From positions 1 to 64,000 of the forward strand of contig JBDVMP010000018.1 in assembly GCA_039970095.1 (NCBI GenBank): DNA of 64,000 bases, given 5' to 3'. Origin of the DNA: JAMZMI01 sp039970095. Lineage in GTDB: Bacteria; Bacteroidota; Bacteroidia; Cytophagales; Cyclobacteriaceae. Shown piece by piece: positions 44,250 to 53,886 of this stretch; the first letter of the stretch is position 1, and every line of letters starts with the position of its first letter. The translations under genes were made by a program, and so were the position numbers. The notes under the pieces are model-generated. The model did no database searches and was not told the DNA's origin. It saw only the letters and a program-made list of their open reading frames with translations.

Positions 44250-45200
44250 CTAAAAGGGTAGGTTGGTCACGTCCACATTGCCACCTGTAAGAACCATCCC
44301 AACTCGCTTGCCTGCCAGGAGCTCTTTGTTTTTGAGTGCGACGGCAAATGGAACTGCGGAAGAAGGTTCGATGATGATTTTCATCCGTTCCCAAATGATT
44401 CGCATGGCCTTTACTATTTCCTTTTCACTGACAGTGACCACATCTTCTACCAACTCTTTGATGATACCAAAGTTTTTATCTCCTAAGGAGACTTTTAGAC
44501 CATCCGCCACTGTTTTTGGGTTTGTAACTGTTTGTAATTTTCCTGATTTGAATGAGCGAAATGTGTCATCGGCTTTCTCAGGCTCACCCAAAATCACCTT
44601 AATGTTAGGGTCAATGCATTTTGCGCTGATGGCGGTACCTGCTGCGAGCCCACCTCCACCTACCGGGGTGAGGATGTAATCGAGATCTTCGATTTCCTCG
44701 ATTAGCTCTTTTGCAGCGGTGGCTTGTCCGGCGATGATTCTATAATCGTTGAACGGAGGTACGAAAATGGCATTTGTTTTGGCCAAAATGGCATCACAGG
44801 TTTTCTGGCGTGACTTTTCATTTGGCTCGCAAAAGGTGACTTGTGCGCCGTATTCTTTTACCGCTTCTATTTTCACTTTGGTGGAGTCCTTAGGCATCAC
44901 CACATATGCTTGGGTGCCGATCAGCTTGGCGGCCAGCGCCACAGCCTGGGCGTGATTGCCCGAGGAGTGGGTGGCAAATCCGCGAGCCCTTTCTTCGGGG
45001 GTGAACTCCATGATCATGTTGGTGGCACCACGCATTTTGAAGGCTCCCCCCTTTTGAAAGTTTTCACACTTAAAAAAAATCTCAGCACCCACCATCTCAT
45101 TGATTGACTTGGCGGTCATTACGGGAGTGACATCCACATACTTACTGATGCGAATATGTGCACGTTTGATCTCTGATAAACCTGGGACTTTTTCTGTCAT
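44250..45200 (-). CDS. Threonine dehydratase (PLP-dependent, no ACT domain)
   Basis: This 316-residue protein has the PLP lysine in FQKGGAFKMRGATNMI, the phosphate-contacting SSGNHAQAVALAA and the glycine loop VGGGGLAAG. The short length without a regulatory ACT domain matches the catabolic (TdcB-like) type or serine/threonine racemase-like enzymes. It converts threonine or serine to the 2-oxo acid and ammonia. It lies between polA (17 bases) and the lipid kinase gene. Confidence 0.9.
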   Translation of the reverse strand: MTEKVPGLSEIKRAHIRISKYVDVTPVMTAKSINEMVGAEIFFKCENFQKGGAFKMRGATNMIMEFTPEERARGFATHSSGNHAQAVALAAKLIGTQAYVVMPKDSTKVKIEAVKEYGAQVTFCEPNEKSRQKTCDAILAKTNAIFVPPFNDYRIIAGQATAAKELIEEIEDLDYILTPVGGGGLAAGTAISAKCIDPNIKVILGEPEKADDTFRSFKSGKLQTVTNPKTVADGLKVSLGDKNFGIIKELVEDVVTVSEKEIVKAMRIIWERMKIIIEPSSAVPFAVALKNKELLAGKRVGMVLTGGNVDVTNLPF

Positions 45201-45217
45201 TTTCTTAATTAGTGTGA

Positions 45218-47995
45218 TTAGTGAGCCTGAAGCCAGTTTTCGCCTTGGCCTATACCAATTTCCATGGGTACGTTCAGCTCCAGAGCGGTTTTCATAAATT
45301 GATCCACGTTTTCTTTGAGCAGGTCTATCTCGTCTTTGTGCGCGTCAAAAACCAATTCATCATGTACTTGCATGATCATTTTGGACTTTAGGTTTTGCTC
45401 CTTCATCCAGTTGTGGATTTTGATCATGGCCAGTTTGATCATATCTGCGGCGCTTCCCTGGATGGGGGCATTGATGGCATTGCGTTCGGCAAAGCCACGC
45501 TGCGTAAAGTTTTTGGTGTTGATGTTCCTCAAATACCTGCGACGACCCAAAATTGTCTCTACATATTCCTGCTCGTGCGCCTTGGCGATGGTATCGTCCA
45601 TGTATTCTTTCACCTTCGGGAATTGCTGAAAATAGGACTCTATGATTTCTGCTGCCTCCGACCTTGGGATATTCAGGTTTTGGCTTAGGCCAAATGCCGA
45701 GATACCATAAATAATTCCAAAGTTTACTTCCTTGGCTTTTCTCCTCATCCCTGAATCAACTTCATCTAAAGGGACTTTAAAGACTTTACTGGCAGTGTTG
45801 GTATGAATATCCACACCCGTTTTGAAAGCTTCCACCATGCCTTCGTCACCTGAAAATGCAGCCATGATTCTCAACTCGATCTGCGAATAATCTGCTGCCA
45901 AGATGATGTAATCTTCACTTCTTGGGATGAACGCTTTTCTAATTTCTCTTCCTTTTTCGGTCCTGATAGGGATATTTTGAAGGTTTGGGTTATTAGAACT
46001 CAGCCTGCCCGTAGCAGCTATGGTCTGCCGATAGTCGGTGTGCAGTTTGCCATCAATGGGGCTCACGAGAAGGGGTAGCGCATCTACATAAGTTGATTTG
46101 AGTTTTTGGTATTCACGAAACTCCAGGATTTTGGCAGCTATCTCGTGCTCGTTTGCCAGCTTGGATAAGATTTCTTCACCTGTAGCGTATTGGCCGGTCT
46201 TGGTTTTCTTTGGGTTCTCCATGATTTTGAGTTTATCAAAGAGAATTTCGCCGAGTTGTTTCGGGGAGGCAATGTTGAACTGCTGGCCCGCAATGTTGAA
46301 AATTTCGTCCTGCGCCGTTCTGCTGGCTTCTTCCAGTTCTTTGGACATGGCAGCAAGAGCAGGTTCGTCTATCCGTACACCTTCATATTCCATATCGGCG
46401 AGCACAAAAGAAAGCGGCTCCTCTACTTCATGGAGTAATTTTCCTAGATTAAATTCTTTGATCTCGGGCTCCAGTTTTTCCTTTAGCTGCAAGGTGATAT
46501 CGGCATCTTCACAAGCGTAGTTTTTCACATCCTCATCGGCTACATCCCTGATAGATTTTTGAGCCTTCCCTTTACCTACGAGCTCCTCAAATTTGATCGG
46601 CTTATAGTTTAGATAGTTCTCCGCCATGATGTCCATGCCATGCTGAGTTTCCGGGTCAATGAGATAATGAGCCAGCATGGTGTCAAAGATTTTGCCTTTC
46701 ACATTGACCCCATAATTGCGAAGTACCTGGATGTCGTACTTGAGGTTTTGTCCGATTTTCAGAACTGACTCGTCTTCCAGCAGGGCTTTAAACTCGTTGG
46801 CGATATTTTGAGCTTCTTTTTCATCTTCGGGAATCATGACATAATAACCCTCTCCCACTTTTGTGCTAAAAGCGATACCGGCAAGCTTTGCTTCGCGTGT
46901 GTTCAGGCTGTTGGTTTCTGTATCAAAGCAAAACTCTTTCACAGAGCTCAATTTTTTAATGAGCTCAGACCTTTCATCGGCTGTTTTTACCAGGTGATAT
47001 TTTGCTTTTTGTGCGTCCAGTTGGGTTTTTGTGGTGCCAAGCTCTTCTGGAGCATCGCCTGTGCCAAAGAGCCCTAGTTGGGATGTATCGCCGCTGGAGC
47101 TTGCAGTTCCCGCTACTTGTTCCACGAAAATACGTTTGGCAATGGTGCGCAGCTCCAACTCTTCGAAGATCGGGAGGAGCTTGTCTTTTTCCGGGTCTTT
47201 TTTCTCCAGTAACTCCTCATCAAAATCAATAGGAGAATCTATTTTTATGGTTGCTAATTTTTTGGAGAATATGCCCTGTTCCCCAAACTCTACTACCTTT
47301 TTTTGAAGCGCACCTTTCAGTTGATCTGCATTGGCCACAATATTTTCAACCGTGCTGAATTCTTTCAGGAGTTTCACGGCTGTTTTATCTCCTACTCCGG
47401 GGATACCCGGAATATTATCCACGGCATCACCTTTGAGCCCAAGAAAATCAATGACCTGATCTACTCTTTCTATATCGAACTTGGCCAAAACTTCGGGTAT
47501 GCCAAGGATATCCACGGCATTTCCCATGAAGGCGGGCTTGTATAAAAAGATATGCTCGTCAACAAGCTGAGCATAATCCTTATCGGGAGTCATCATGTAA
47601 ACATCAAAATCATCTTTGGAGGCTTTTTTTGCCAAAGTGCCAATGAGATCATCTGCTTCATACCCATCCAATTCGATGATGGGGATATTCATTCCGTCAA
47701 GGATTTTTTTGCAATATGGAATTGCCACAGCTATTTCTTCTGGTTGGGATTCCCTGTTTGCCTTGTATTCTTTATACTCGATGTGTCGGAATGTAGGAGC
47801 GTGGGTATCGAAAGCGACACCTATGTGGGTGGGCTTTTCTTTGGTGATAATTTCCAGCACGGTATTGGTGAAACCCATGATGGCTCCTGTGTTAACACCT
47901 TTTGAAGTTATTCTTGGGTTTTTGCTCAATGCGAAGTGCGACCGATAAATAAGGGCCAGGGCATCAAGCAAGAAAAGTTTCTTTTTCTCGCTCAT
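45218..47995 (-). CDS. polA: DNA polymerase I
   Basis: This 925-residue protein has an N-terminal 5'-3' exonuclease domain (about 1-290) and a 3'-5' exonuclease domain. That domain is probably active, because FCFDTETNS, NLKYD and YACEDAD are all present. The polymerase domain has DYSQIELRIMAAFSGD, RRKAKEVNFGIIYGISAFG and QVHDELVFD. It acts in repair and in replacing RNA primers. Confidence 0.97.
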   Translation of the reverse strand: MSEKKKLFLLDALALIYRSHFALSKNPRITSKGVNTGAIMGFTNTVLEIITKEKPTHIGVAFDTHAPTFRHIEYKEYKANRESQPEEIAVAIPYCKKILDGMNIPIIELDGYEADDLIGTLAKKASKDDFDVYMMTPDKDYAQLVDEHIFLYKPAFMGNAVDILGIPEVLAKFDIERVDQVIDFLGLKGDAVDNIPGIPGVGDKTAVKLLKEFSTVENIVANADQLKGALQKKVVEFGEQGIFSKKLATIKIDSPIDFDEELLEKKDPEKDKLLPIFEELELRTIAKRIFVEQVAGTASSSGDTSQLGLFGTGDAPEELGTTKTQLDAQKAKYHLVKTADERSELIKKLSSVKEFCFDTETNSLNTREAKLAGIAFSTKVGEGYYVMIPEDEKEAQNIANEFKALLEDESVLKIGQNLKYDIQVLRNYGVNVKGKIFDTMLAHYLIDPETQHGMDIMAENYLNYKPIKFEELVGKGKAQKSIRDVADEDVKNYACEDADITLQLKEKLEPEIKEFNLGKLLHEVEEPLSFVLADMEYEGVRIDEPALAAMSKELEEASRTAQDEIFNIAGQQFNIASPKQLGEILFDKLKIMENPKKTKTGQYATGEEILSKLANEHEIAAKILEFREYQKLKSTYVDALPLLVSPIDGKLHTDYRQTIAATGRLSSNNPNLQNIPIRTEKGREIRKAFIPRSEDYIILAADYSQIELRIMAAFSGDEGMVEAFKTGVDIHTNTASKVFKVPLDEVDSGMRRKAKEVNFGIIYGISAFGLSQNLNIPRSEAAEIIESYFQQFPKVKEYMDDTIAKAHEQEYVETILGRRRYLRNINTKNFTQRGFAERNAINAPIQGSAADMIKLAMIKIHNWMKEQNLKSKMIMQVHDELVFDAHKDEIDLLKENVDQFMKTALELNVPMEIGIGQGENWLQAH

Positions 47996-48038
47996 GTGGG
48001 TAAAGGTAAATGAAGCGTGAGTGAAATGAAATGGAAAA

Positions 48039-48905
48039 CTACCGTCTGCTTTGGATAAAATCCATCACGGTGCTATAAGCGTCTTCGGTGGCCTCTTTAT
48101 CAAATCGGCTGTTGCTGGGATTGGCAAATCCGTGCTCTGCAGCATAAGACTTGATGGTCAGGTTTTTCCCGGCGGCATCCATGTTTTTTTCAAACTGGGA
48201 GACAACTTCCGGGGTGATCCACTTTTCATTTGCGGCAAAAAGCCCGAGCACGTCACATTGCAAGGTTTTGAGTCTTTCTACATCTTGCTCGGGCATGCCA
48301 TAAAACATGACTGTGCCGGCAGCCTGTCTGCCGAGCTCTATTCCGGTTTGCAAAGACCATCCACCACCAAAACACCATCCAATTGTGAAAACTCGGGTGT
48401 CACGGCCGATAAAAAACTTAGCTCCGGCTATGATGGCTTGTGCACGGGTATCTGACACTGACTTCATGTATGTTGATGCTTCATCTCTTGTGGTGGCTAC
48501 TTTGCCGTCGTATAAGTCTAGAGCCATAACATTGATGTCGCCAAGTTCTGCATGGAGTCTGTCCGATTCTTTTTTCACATATTCATTTAGTCCCCACCAT
48601 TCATGAATCACAAAAAGATAATCATCTGACTTGCTTTCGGATTTGATCAGATAGGCGTTGGCAGTCTGGCCATCGCGTGTTTTATATTCGACCATTTCGC
48701 CCTTTGGCATATAATCTTGAAGAGGCAGAGGTGTCTGGTGCTTTTTCTGAAACGAGACGTTTGTGGCGAAACCGGCGAACTCCTGAGTGGGGCTCGAACA
48801 CTTGGTAATGTAGTCTGCGGGCAGCTTGGCTTGTTCTCTTTTATTAGACATAAATGCCAATGCGGCTGCAGCGAAAACTAAGAAGGTGATAATTTTGGTC
48901 TTCAT
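48039..48905 (-). CDS. Exported dienelactone-hydrolase-like protein
   Basis: I place the start at the ATG at 48905 (288 residues), which gives the signal peptide KIITFLVFAAAALAF; the longer frame uses TTG at 48938. The alpha/beta hydrolase core has the nucleophile Cys in IGWCFGGGWS and His in AEHGFANP. In LGLFAANEKWITPE the usual catalytic Asp position reads Glu. Family members hydrolyse lactones or esters. The exported location differs from classical cytoplasmic dienelactone hydrolases. Confidence 0.85.
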   Translation of the reverse strand: MKTKIITFLVFAAAALAFMSNKREQAKLPADYITKCSSPTQEFAGFATNVSFQKKHQTPLPLQDYMPKGEMVEYKTRDGQTANAYLIKSESKSDDYLFVIHEWWGLNEYVKKESDRLHAELGDINVMALDLYDGKVATTRDEASTYMKSVSDTRAQAIIAGAKFFIGRDTRVFTIGWCFGGGWSLQTGIELGRQAAGTVMFYGMPEQDVERLKTLQCDVLGLFAANEKWITPEVVSQFEKNMDAAGKNLTIKSYAAEHGFANPSNSRFDKEATEDAYSTVMDFIQSRR

Positions 48906-48992
48906 AGCCCGGCAATTTGGTTTGTATAAGTTAACCAAAAAATCGTAAAATCACTCAAAAGGGCATTTCGGCCTCCTTATTATCAAGAAAAT

Positions 48993-50366
48993 TTAGGCCA
49001 GGTTTGATCGGAGCGGGAGTTTAATTTGAAAAGTTGAACCTGGAGTCTTTGGAATATAAATTAGTTCCCCGGAATGTTTTTTTACAATACCGTAAGAGAT
49101 AAACAACCCAAGGCCAGTTCCTTCCCCTTCAGGTTTGGTTGAAAAAAAAGGCTCGAAAATTTTGGCTCGATTGGCCTTTTTAATTCCACATCCATTGTCT
49201 GAGACCTCTATGACTCCATAGTTATCAGATTTAAAGGTTGAAAGAGAGATTTCTCCATTTTCAGAGATGGCGTCAATGGCGTTTTTAATAACGTTTAATA
49301 ATACCTGATTGATTTCAACAGAGTTGCCATAGAGCGTAATTTCATCTCTGTATTTTGTTGTAAACGAAATGTGAGGATTGGCGCCAGATACGAGAAGGGA
49401 AGTTTGATGAACAATCTCCTGTAGATTGATTTCAGTTAATTCATTTAAATAGCCTCGGGGTGAAATCTTAAGTAGGTTGTTTATGATGTCAGAGGTTTTC
49501 TGGGCGCCTGTTTTAATGTTGCTCAGGAGCTGATCAATTTCGGAAAAGAGATCTTTTGTTTTTTCCTGATCTTCTTTCGTAAGTAGTGCCTTTATTTCCT
49601 GAAGGTCTGTTTTTATGGGACTCACATTGCCTCCAATAAAGTTTAAAGGGTTATTAAGTTCATGAGCAAGACCTGCTGTTAAACGACCAATTGAAGCCAT
49701 TTTCTCTGAATCTATAAGCTGATCTTTTGTGGCCTCCAGTTTTTTGAGTGTTGCTTTAGATTCCTTAATTGACTGGTTAAGGCTCACGTTCAGAGCGTCA
49801 AGCTGTTGGTTTTTGTCGGAAACTAACTTTCTTTCAAGATCAAACTCACTTTTCAGCCTGTTTACAATCAAAAGAGTACTGGTTACAATAACCAGATAGT
49901 CATAAGGCAAGGTTGCATAGTCCATTGGGCTGGTTCTAACCCAGTTTGTATTAGTTTGAAATACAACTAAGAGAACAACGAAAGCAGCGTAAGTAAGCAC
50001 GATAAGGGTTCGGTGCTTTTGAGGAAGTAGCAAGATGGTTATGATGCCAATAGCCACCGCTCCGACACCTGTTGGTCCGTGATAGCCAGAAAGCCAAAAC
50101 CAAAAAAGGGTGAATGCAATTATGAGAATGATGACAAGAGGAACTCTTAGTACGTTGAACTTTCTCTTAAACCGAGATAGATATAAGAACCCTGTCATTA
50201 GGAGCGAAAGGAAAATCTCTATCAATGAAAGAGGAGTCACTCCAAATAGTACCATGCCTTGTACAAAACCATGACACATGACAACAATGAACATCAGGCA
50301 GATGATTTCAAAGAGGGCCTTTTCGAGTCTATCTGATTTGTTGAAATGTGTTTCCAGGTCGGTCAT
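48993..50366 (-). CDS. Membrane sensor histidine kinase
   Basis: This 457-residue protein has about six N-terminal membrane helices (17-165) and a coiled-coil linker (170-220). A HisKA domain follows with H235 in LTAGLAHELNNPLNF, then an ATPase domain with VIKNAIDAISENG, VSDNGCGIKK and GTGLGLFISYGIV. No receiver or response-regulator gene is adjacent, so it is an orphan kinase. The signal is presumably sensed in or near the membrane. Confidence 0.92.
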   Translation of the reverse strand: MTDLETHFNKSDRLEKALFEIICLMFIVVMCHGFVQGMVLFGVTPLSLIEIFLSLLMTGFLYLSRFKRKFNVLRVPLVIILIIAFTLFWFWLSGYHGPTGVGAVAIGIITILLLPQKHRTLIVLTYAAFVVLLVVFQTNTNWVRTSPMDYATLPYDYLVIVTSTLLIVNRLKSEFDLERKLVSDKNQQLDALNVSLNQSIKESKATLKKLEATKDQLIDSEKMASIGRLTAGLAHELNNPLNFIGGNVSPIKTDLQEIKALLTKEDQEKTKDLFSEIDQLLSNIKTGAQKTSDIINNLLKISPRGYLNELTEINLQEIVHQTSLLVSGANPHISFTTKYRDEITLYGNSVEINQVLLNVIKNAIDAISENGEISLSTFKSDNYGVIEVSDNGCGIKKANRAKIFEPFFSTKPEGEGTGLGLFISYGIVKKHSGELIYIPKTPGSTFQIKLPLRSNLA

Positions 50367-50420
50367 AATTTAAGAGTGAACAGCCCAGTTCCAACTAACC
50401 ATTATTAAAAATCAGGATGA

Positions 50421-53400
50421 CTACATCCCTACCATAACAAATGCTCCCCAGTAGTAGGGAGATTTCCATTTGTCCTTGATGCGTTTCTGTGCAGTGATAA
50501 ATGCCTCCTGTTTTTCTTTTCCACTGAGCCATTCCTCGTAGAAGACTGTCATCAGTTCTTGTGTGGCATTATCATCAACTGTCCACATGGACATGATCAT
50601 GGTCTTGGCTCCAGCCACGGTAAATGCTCTTTGCAGACCGTAGACACCCTCACCGTTTTTGATTTCGCCAAGGCCTGTTTCGCATGCAGAAAGCACAACC
50701 AGCTCGGTATCGTCCAGGTTGAGGTTCATGGCTTCATATGCTGTCAGAATTCCATCTTCGTTGTGTGCTTCGGTATTTGAAATTTGCCCGTTGGAAATGA
50801 AACTGTTAGCTCCGGCTAGAATTAGCCCTGATCTCAACAATGGGTTTTCAACATATTCATCTGAAGTGGCGTCATCGCTGTGGCTCTCAAGGAAGAACCC
50901 ATGAGTAGCTATGTGTAGTACTTTTGGGTTTTTGATGCTCTTGATACTGTCTTCTAGTGCCTCATTGCTCAACAGTGTTGTTACATTGGCTTGTTTCGTT
51001 TGATACAGGCTATCGATCAGACCTACTTCTTTTTTGGTTCCGGGAAGGAGCGCAAGTAGTTGGTTGGAGCTCATGTACCTTAACATGTTTCCTCTCAGTC
51101 CGCGCGGTATTGCTCCACCTCTGGATAGTCCTTGTCCGGAATCTGCTCCACGTCCACCTCTGGCGCCTCTTTCGCCCCCACGACTAACCCCACGGCCTCT
51201 GTTTTCAGCCGCCGCTTTCACAGCCGCCTCGGCCGAGCCGTTTTTGTTTTCATTTTTTTTGTCATCATCGAGGATTCCCATGTTGTAGTTGGGGTATCCA
51301 AATAAGAAGGAGTCTCCTGAAGATTGCCCCGAGGTGTTTACAGCAACGAGATCTTTGGTATTGGTAATCACCTGAATTTCTAGTTCGTCGATGGTGAAGT
51401 TTCCAGTGGCGGGGTTTCGTAAAGTGTAAATACTAATTTGATTGAAAACCCCGTCTGGTGAAAAATAGACCTTGTTTATTCCCTCAAGCTTATTGGCGAT
51501 CGGTCGCCAGAATAGTTTGTAGCTGTAGTCTTCGTCAATTTTATATTTGATGGCATTTCGGTAGTTGGACAAGTATCGGCTTTCCATGAGTTTTCCGTTT
51601 CTCATGATTACCATTTCCGGATAATCTTCTGTTTCCGAAGTTAAAATCAGCGCAGCGTAGTAAACCTCGTCCGTAAAGATTCCGGCAGAGTCAGTAGAAA
51701 AATCACGAAAACGGACCACCTCAACGGCAGCCTCTCCAGCCTTAAGTGTTTTCTGTATGTCTTGCCATTTGAGGTTTTTGTTGGCAAAGGTCGAAGCGAA
51801 CGTGGAGCTGGCCTGGCTGAGTTCCTTTTCAAGGTTGTTGGAAAGGGTCGTGAGAGAATCGATCTTCTTGTTACGGATCTTTACATTCAGATCACTAGCG
51901 CTGAATAGCTTGGCAAGTTGCTCTTTCTGATCGATCCAACTGCTGTATTTTGAAATGAGCGTTGAATCCCCGCTATTGAGAATTGAGTTTTTGACCTTGC
52001 CAGAGGCATATAGAATCAAGCCTTTTGTTGCGAGCTGATTGTTGTAGATCTCACCGATTAGCTCCTTGTCTTCCGAGCTGGTCTCTATGATGAATGAGTT
52101 GTATTGCTCAAAAGCAGGTTTGAGTTTGTTGTAGTAAAACTTGGTTTTTTCCTCTTCGCTCAAGATTGGGAAAACGAGGTTGATCTGCTTGAAGTAGTTT
52201 TCAAAAGTCTCTCCGTAGTAGCGAAGGGCTTGTTTATTGTCGCCCTTTTTCCAGTTTAGGATAGCCATTTTGGTGGTACTCGCCGCATAATCAGGGCTCC
52301 CTTCTCCGAGATATTTTTTTCTAAGATCCAAAGCTGCTTCATGATACTTTTCAGCTTTTTCTATTTCATCAGCAGCAAAGTACGCTTCACCTAGATAGTA
52401 ATTGGCGAAAGCCAACTGTCGGTTGTCAGTGGTTGTTTTTTGGAAAATATCCAAAGCCTTTTTAGCCATATCCTGGGCTTCATAGACATTGCCTTTTCTG
52501 GTATATACCTGAGATAGGTTTTGGAGAGTTCTGGCATATTCGGAACTTTCTTCACCTACGATGCTTTTATAGACCTCACCCGATTTTTTGAAGTACTCCT
52601 CCGCTTTGCTTAGCTGACCGGCATACATGTAGTTTGTGGCCAGGTTACCCGCATCTACTGCTATCGGGTATGACTCTGATCCGTAGTATTCTTCGTCGAG
52701 CTCAAGGTTTTTGAGGTAGATTTCTTCGGCTTTATCAAAATTCCCAAGCGAGACATAGTTCAAACCCATGTTGCTTCCAAGAATCATTTTGTACTCTGAC
52801 ATGTCGCCTTGCAGTCGATCAAGTATGGACATAGCCTCCAGATAGACTTCTTCGGCCAATGGCAGCTTACCGATTTGGTTGTAAAGACCACCCAAACTAG
52901 CAAGTGTATTCACATATTCGATGGAAGCATAGAGGCCTAAATCATCTAGGGTTTCCAGAGCTTGTGTGAGTAATCGCTCCGACCGGCTATAATTACCAGC
53001 AATGCTATAAAAATCCCCGGTAATTTTTAGCACGATGGCCTCTTCATAAGAGTTTCTGTCAACGCTCTGCTTTCGGAGTTCTTTACACAGTTCGAGCCCT
53101 TTTTCTACGTCCTCCACAAACATGTAATGATCTGCAAGCGAGGAAGCGGAAGAAAAGTATTCATCGCTTTTTTCTCCAAACTTCTTTTTGTCGTGAGCCA
53201 AAACCTCCAAATAAATTTCCTCTGTTTCATTGTATAGCCCAAGCTCGTCTTTGATGTAACCAATGTTGAGAGCAGGTGTGGCCAGGTCATCATCGCCAAG
53301 TTCTTTGCGCAGGTCATACTCTTTTTGGTAATACTGCAGCGACTTTTTCATGTCATTGTCCCAATACAGATAAGATTCTCCCAGAAAGCTATACATCAAA

Positions 53401-53609
53401 GCGGCTAGCGTGTCCTTTTTGTTTAGGAACATGCTTGTGATATCATCTTCACTTTTGAGAATCTTGTCGTAAGCATAGTCGGCGTAGTAGCCTTCTAACT
53501 TGTTGTATAGCTTTTCGGATTTTTTGCTGTCAAACTGGTATTGAGCGTGTGATTTGTCGATACCGATAAATAGAGAAATCAGAAAAAGTAGCGGTAGTAA
53601 GCGTTTCAT
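50421..53609 (-). CDS. Exported TPR-CHAT protein
   Basis: This 1062-residue protein has a signal peptide (LLPLLFLISLFIGIDKSHAQ) and about ten tetratricopeptide repeats (roughly 60-470). The C-terminal CHAT (caspase-like) domain has catalytic His in LHIATHGFF and Cys in VVLSACETGLG. Before the His there is an unusual Gly/Arg-rich insertion (DNA about 51105-51215) with RGG-type repeats. The protein is probably a periplasmic or surface protease or scaffold; its target is unknown. A giant LamG gene starts divergently 277 bases away. Confidence 0.92.
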   Translation of the reverse strand: MKRLLPLLFLISLFIGIDKSHAQYQFDSKKSEKLYNKLEGYYADYAYDKILKSEDDITSMFLNKKDTLAALMYSFLGESYLYWDNDMKKSLQYYQKEYDLRKELGDDDLATPALNIGYIKDELGLYNETEEIYLEVLAHDKKKFGEKSDEYFSSASSLADHYMFVEDVEKGLELCKELRKQSVDRNSYEEAIVLKITGDFYSIAGNYSRSERLLTQALETLDDLGLYASIEYVNTLASLGGLYNQIGKLPLAEEVYLEAMSILDRLQGDMSEYKMILGSNMGLNYVSLGNFDKAEEIYLKNLELDEEYYGSESYPIAVDAGNLATNYMYAGQLSKAEEYFKKSGEVYKSIVGEESSEYARTLQNLSQVYTRKGNVYEAQDMAKKALDIFQKTTTDNRQLAFANYYLGEAYFAADEIEKAEKYHEAALDLRKKYLGEGSPDYAASTTKMAILNWKKGDNKQALRYYGETFENYFKQINLVFPILSEEEKTKFYYNKLKPAFEQYNSFIIETSSEDKELIGEIYNNQLATKGLILYASGKVKNSILNSGDSTLISKYSSWIDQKEQLAKLFSASDLNVKIRNKKIDSLTTLSNNLEKELSQASSTFASTFANKNLKWQDIQKTLKAGEAAVEVVRFRDFSTDSAGIFTDEVYYAALILTSETEDYPEMVIMRNGKLMESRYLSNYRNAIKYKIDEDYSYKLFWRPIANKLEGINKVYFSPDGVFNQISIYTLRNPATGNFTIDELEIQVITNTKDLVAVNTSGQSSGDSFLFGYPNYNMGILDDDKKNENKNGSAEAAVKAAAENRGRGVSRGGERGARGGRGADSGQGLSRGGAIPRGLRGNMLRYMSSNQLLALLPGTKKEVGLIDSLYQTKQANVTTLLSNEALEDSIKSIKNPKVLHIATHGFFLESHSDDATSDEYVENPLLRSGLILAGANSFISNGQISNTEAHNEDGILTAYEAMNLNLDDTELVVLSACETGLGEIKNGEGVYGLQRAFTVAGAKTMIMSMWTVDDNATQELMTVFYEEWLSGKEKQEAFITAQKRIKDKWKSPYYWGAFVMVGM

Positions 53610-53642
53610 GACGGGTTTGTTAATTCATGGATTCTTAAAATA

Positions 53643-53660
53643 ACGAAGAATTAGCTTCGT
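53643..53660. repeat. Small inverted repeat in the CHAT/LamG divergent region
   Basis: ACGAAG (53643-53648) and CTTCGT (53655-53660) form a 6-bp hairpin or operator-like palindrome. It lies 33 bases upstream of the CHAT start codon. The rest of the 277-base gap is AT-rich and shows no full promoter consensus that I could support. Confidence 0.35.
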
Positions 53661-53886
53661 CTCAAAATAGCAATTGGTTTTCCAGTCTCGTCTTCAGTTA
53701 ATTGTTTAACAAGTGGAGAGTTAATGGATGATTTTGCGCTGTTTGTCGAAATATTAATATTTCAAAAAATAATTGTACTATAACGCAGTAAATTAAACAA
53801 CTTTTTTGAAAACTGAATAATTTGGATCAAGCTACAAATACGAATTATATATTTAGCCTTCCAACTAATTGATAAGTTCACCGCCC

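Noticed and set aside
48957..48985. Possible terminator hairpin after the histidine kinase gene
   Set aside because: The stem is short and needs a bulge and a wobble pair; too weak to list.
50421..53609. TPR-CHAT protein as a CRISPR type III-E (Craspase) effector
   Set aside because: It carries a signal peptide and there are no cas genes or CRISPR repeats in the window.
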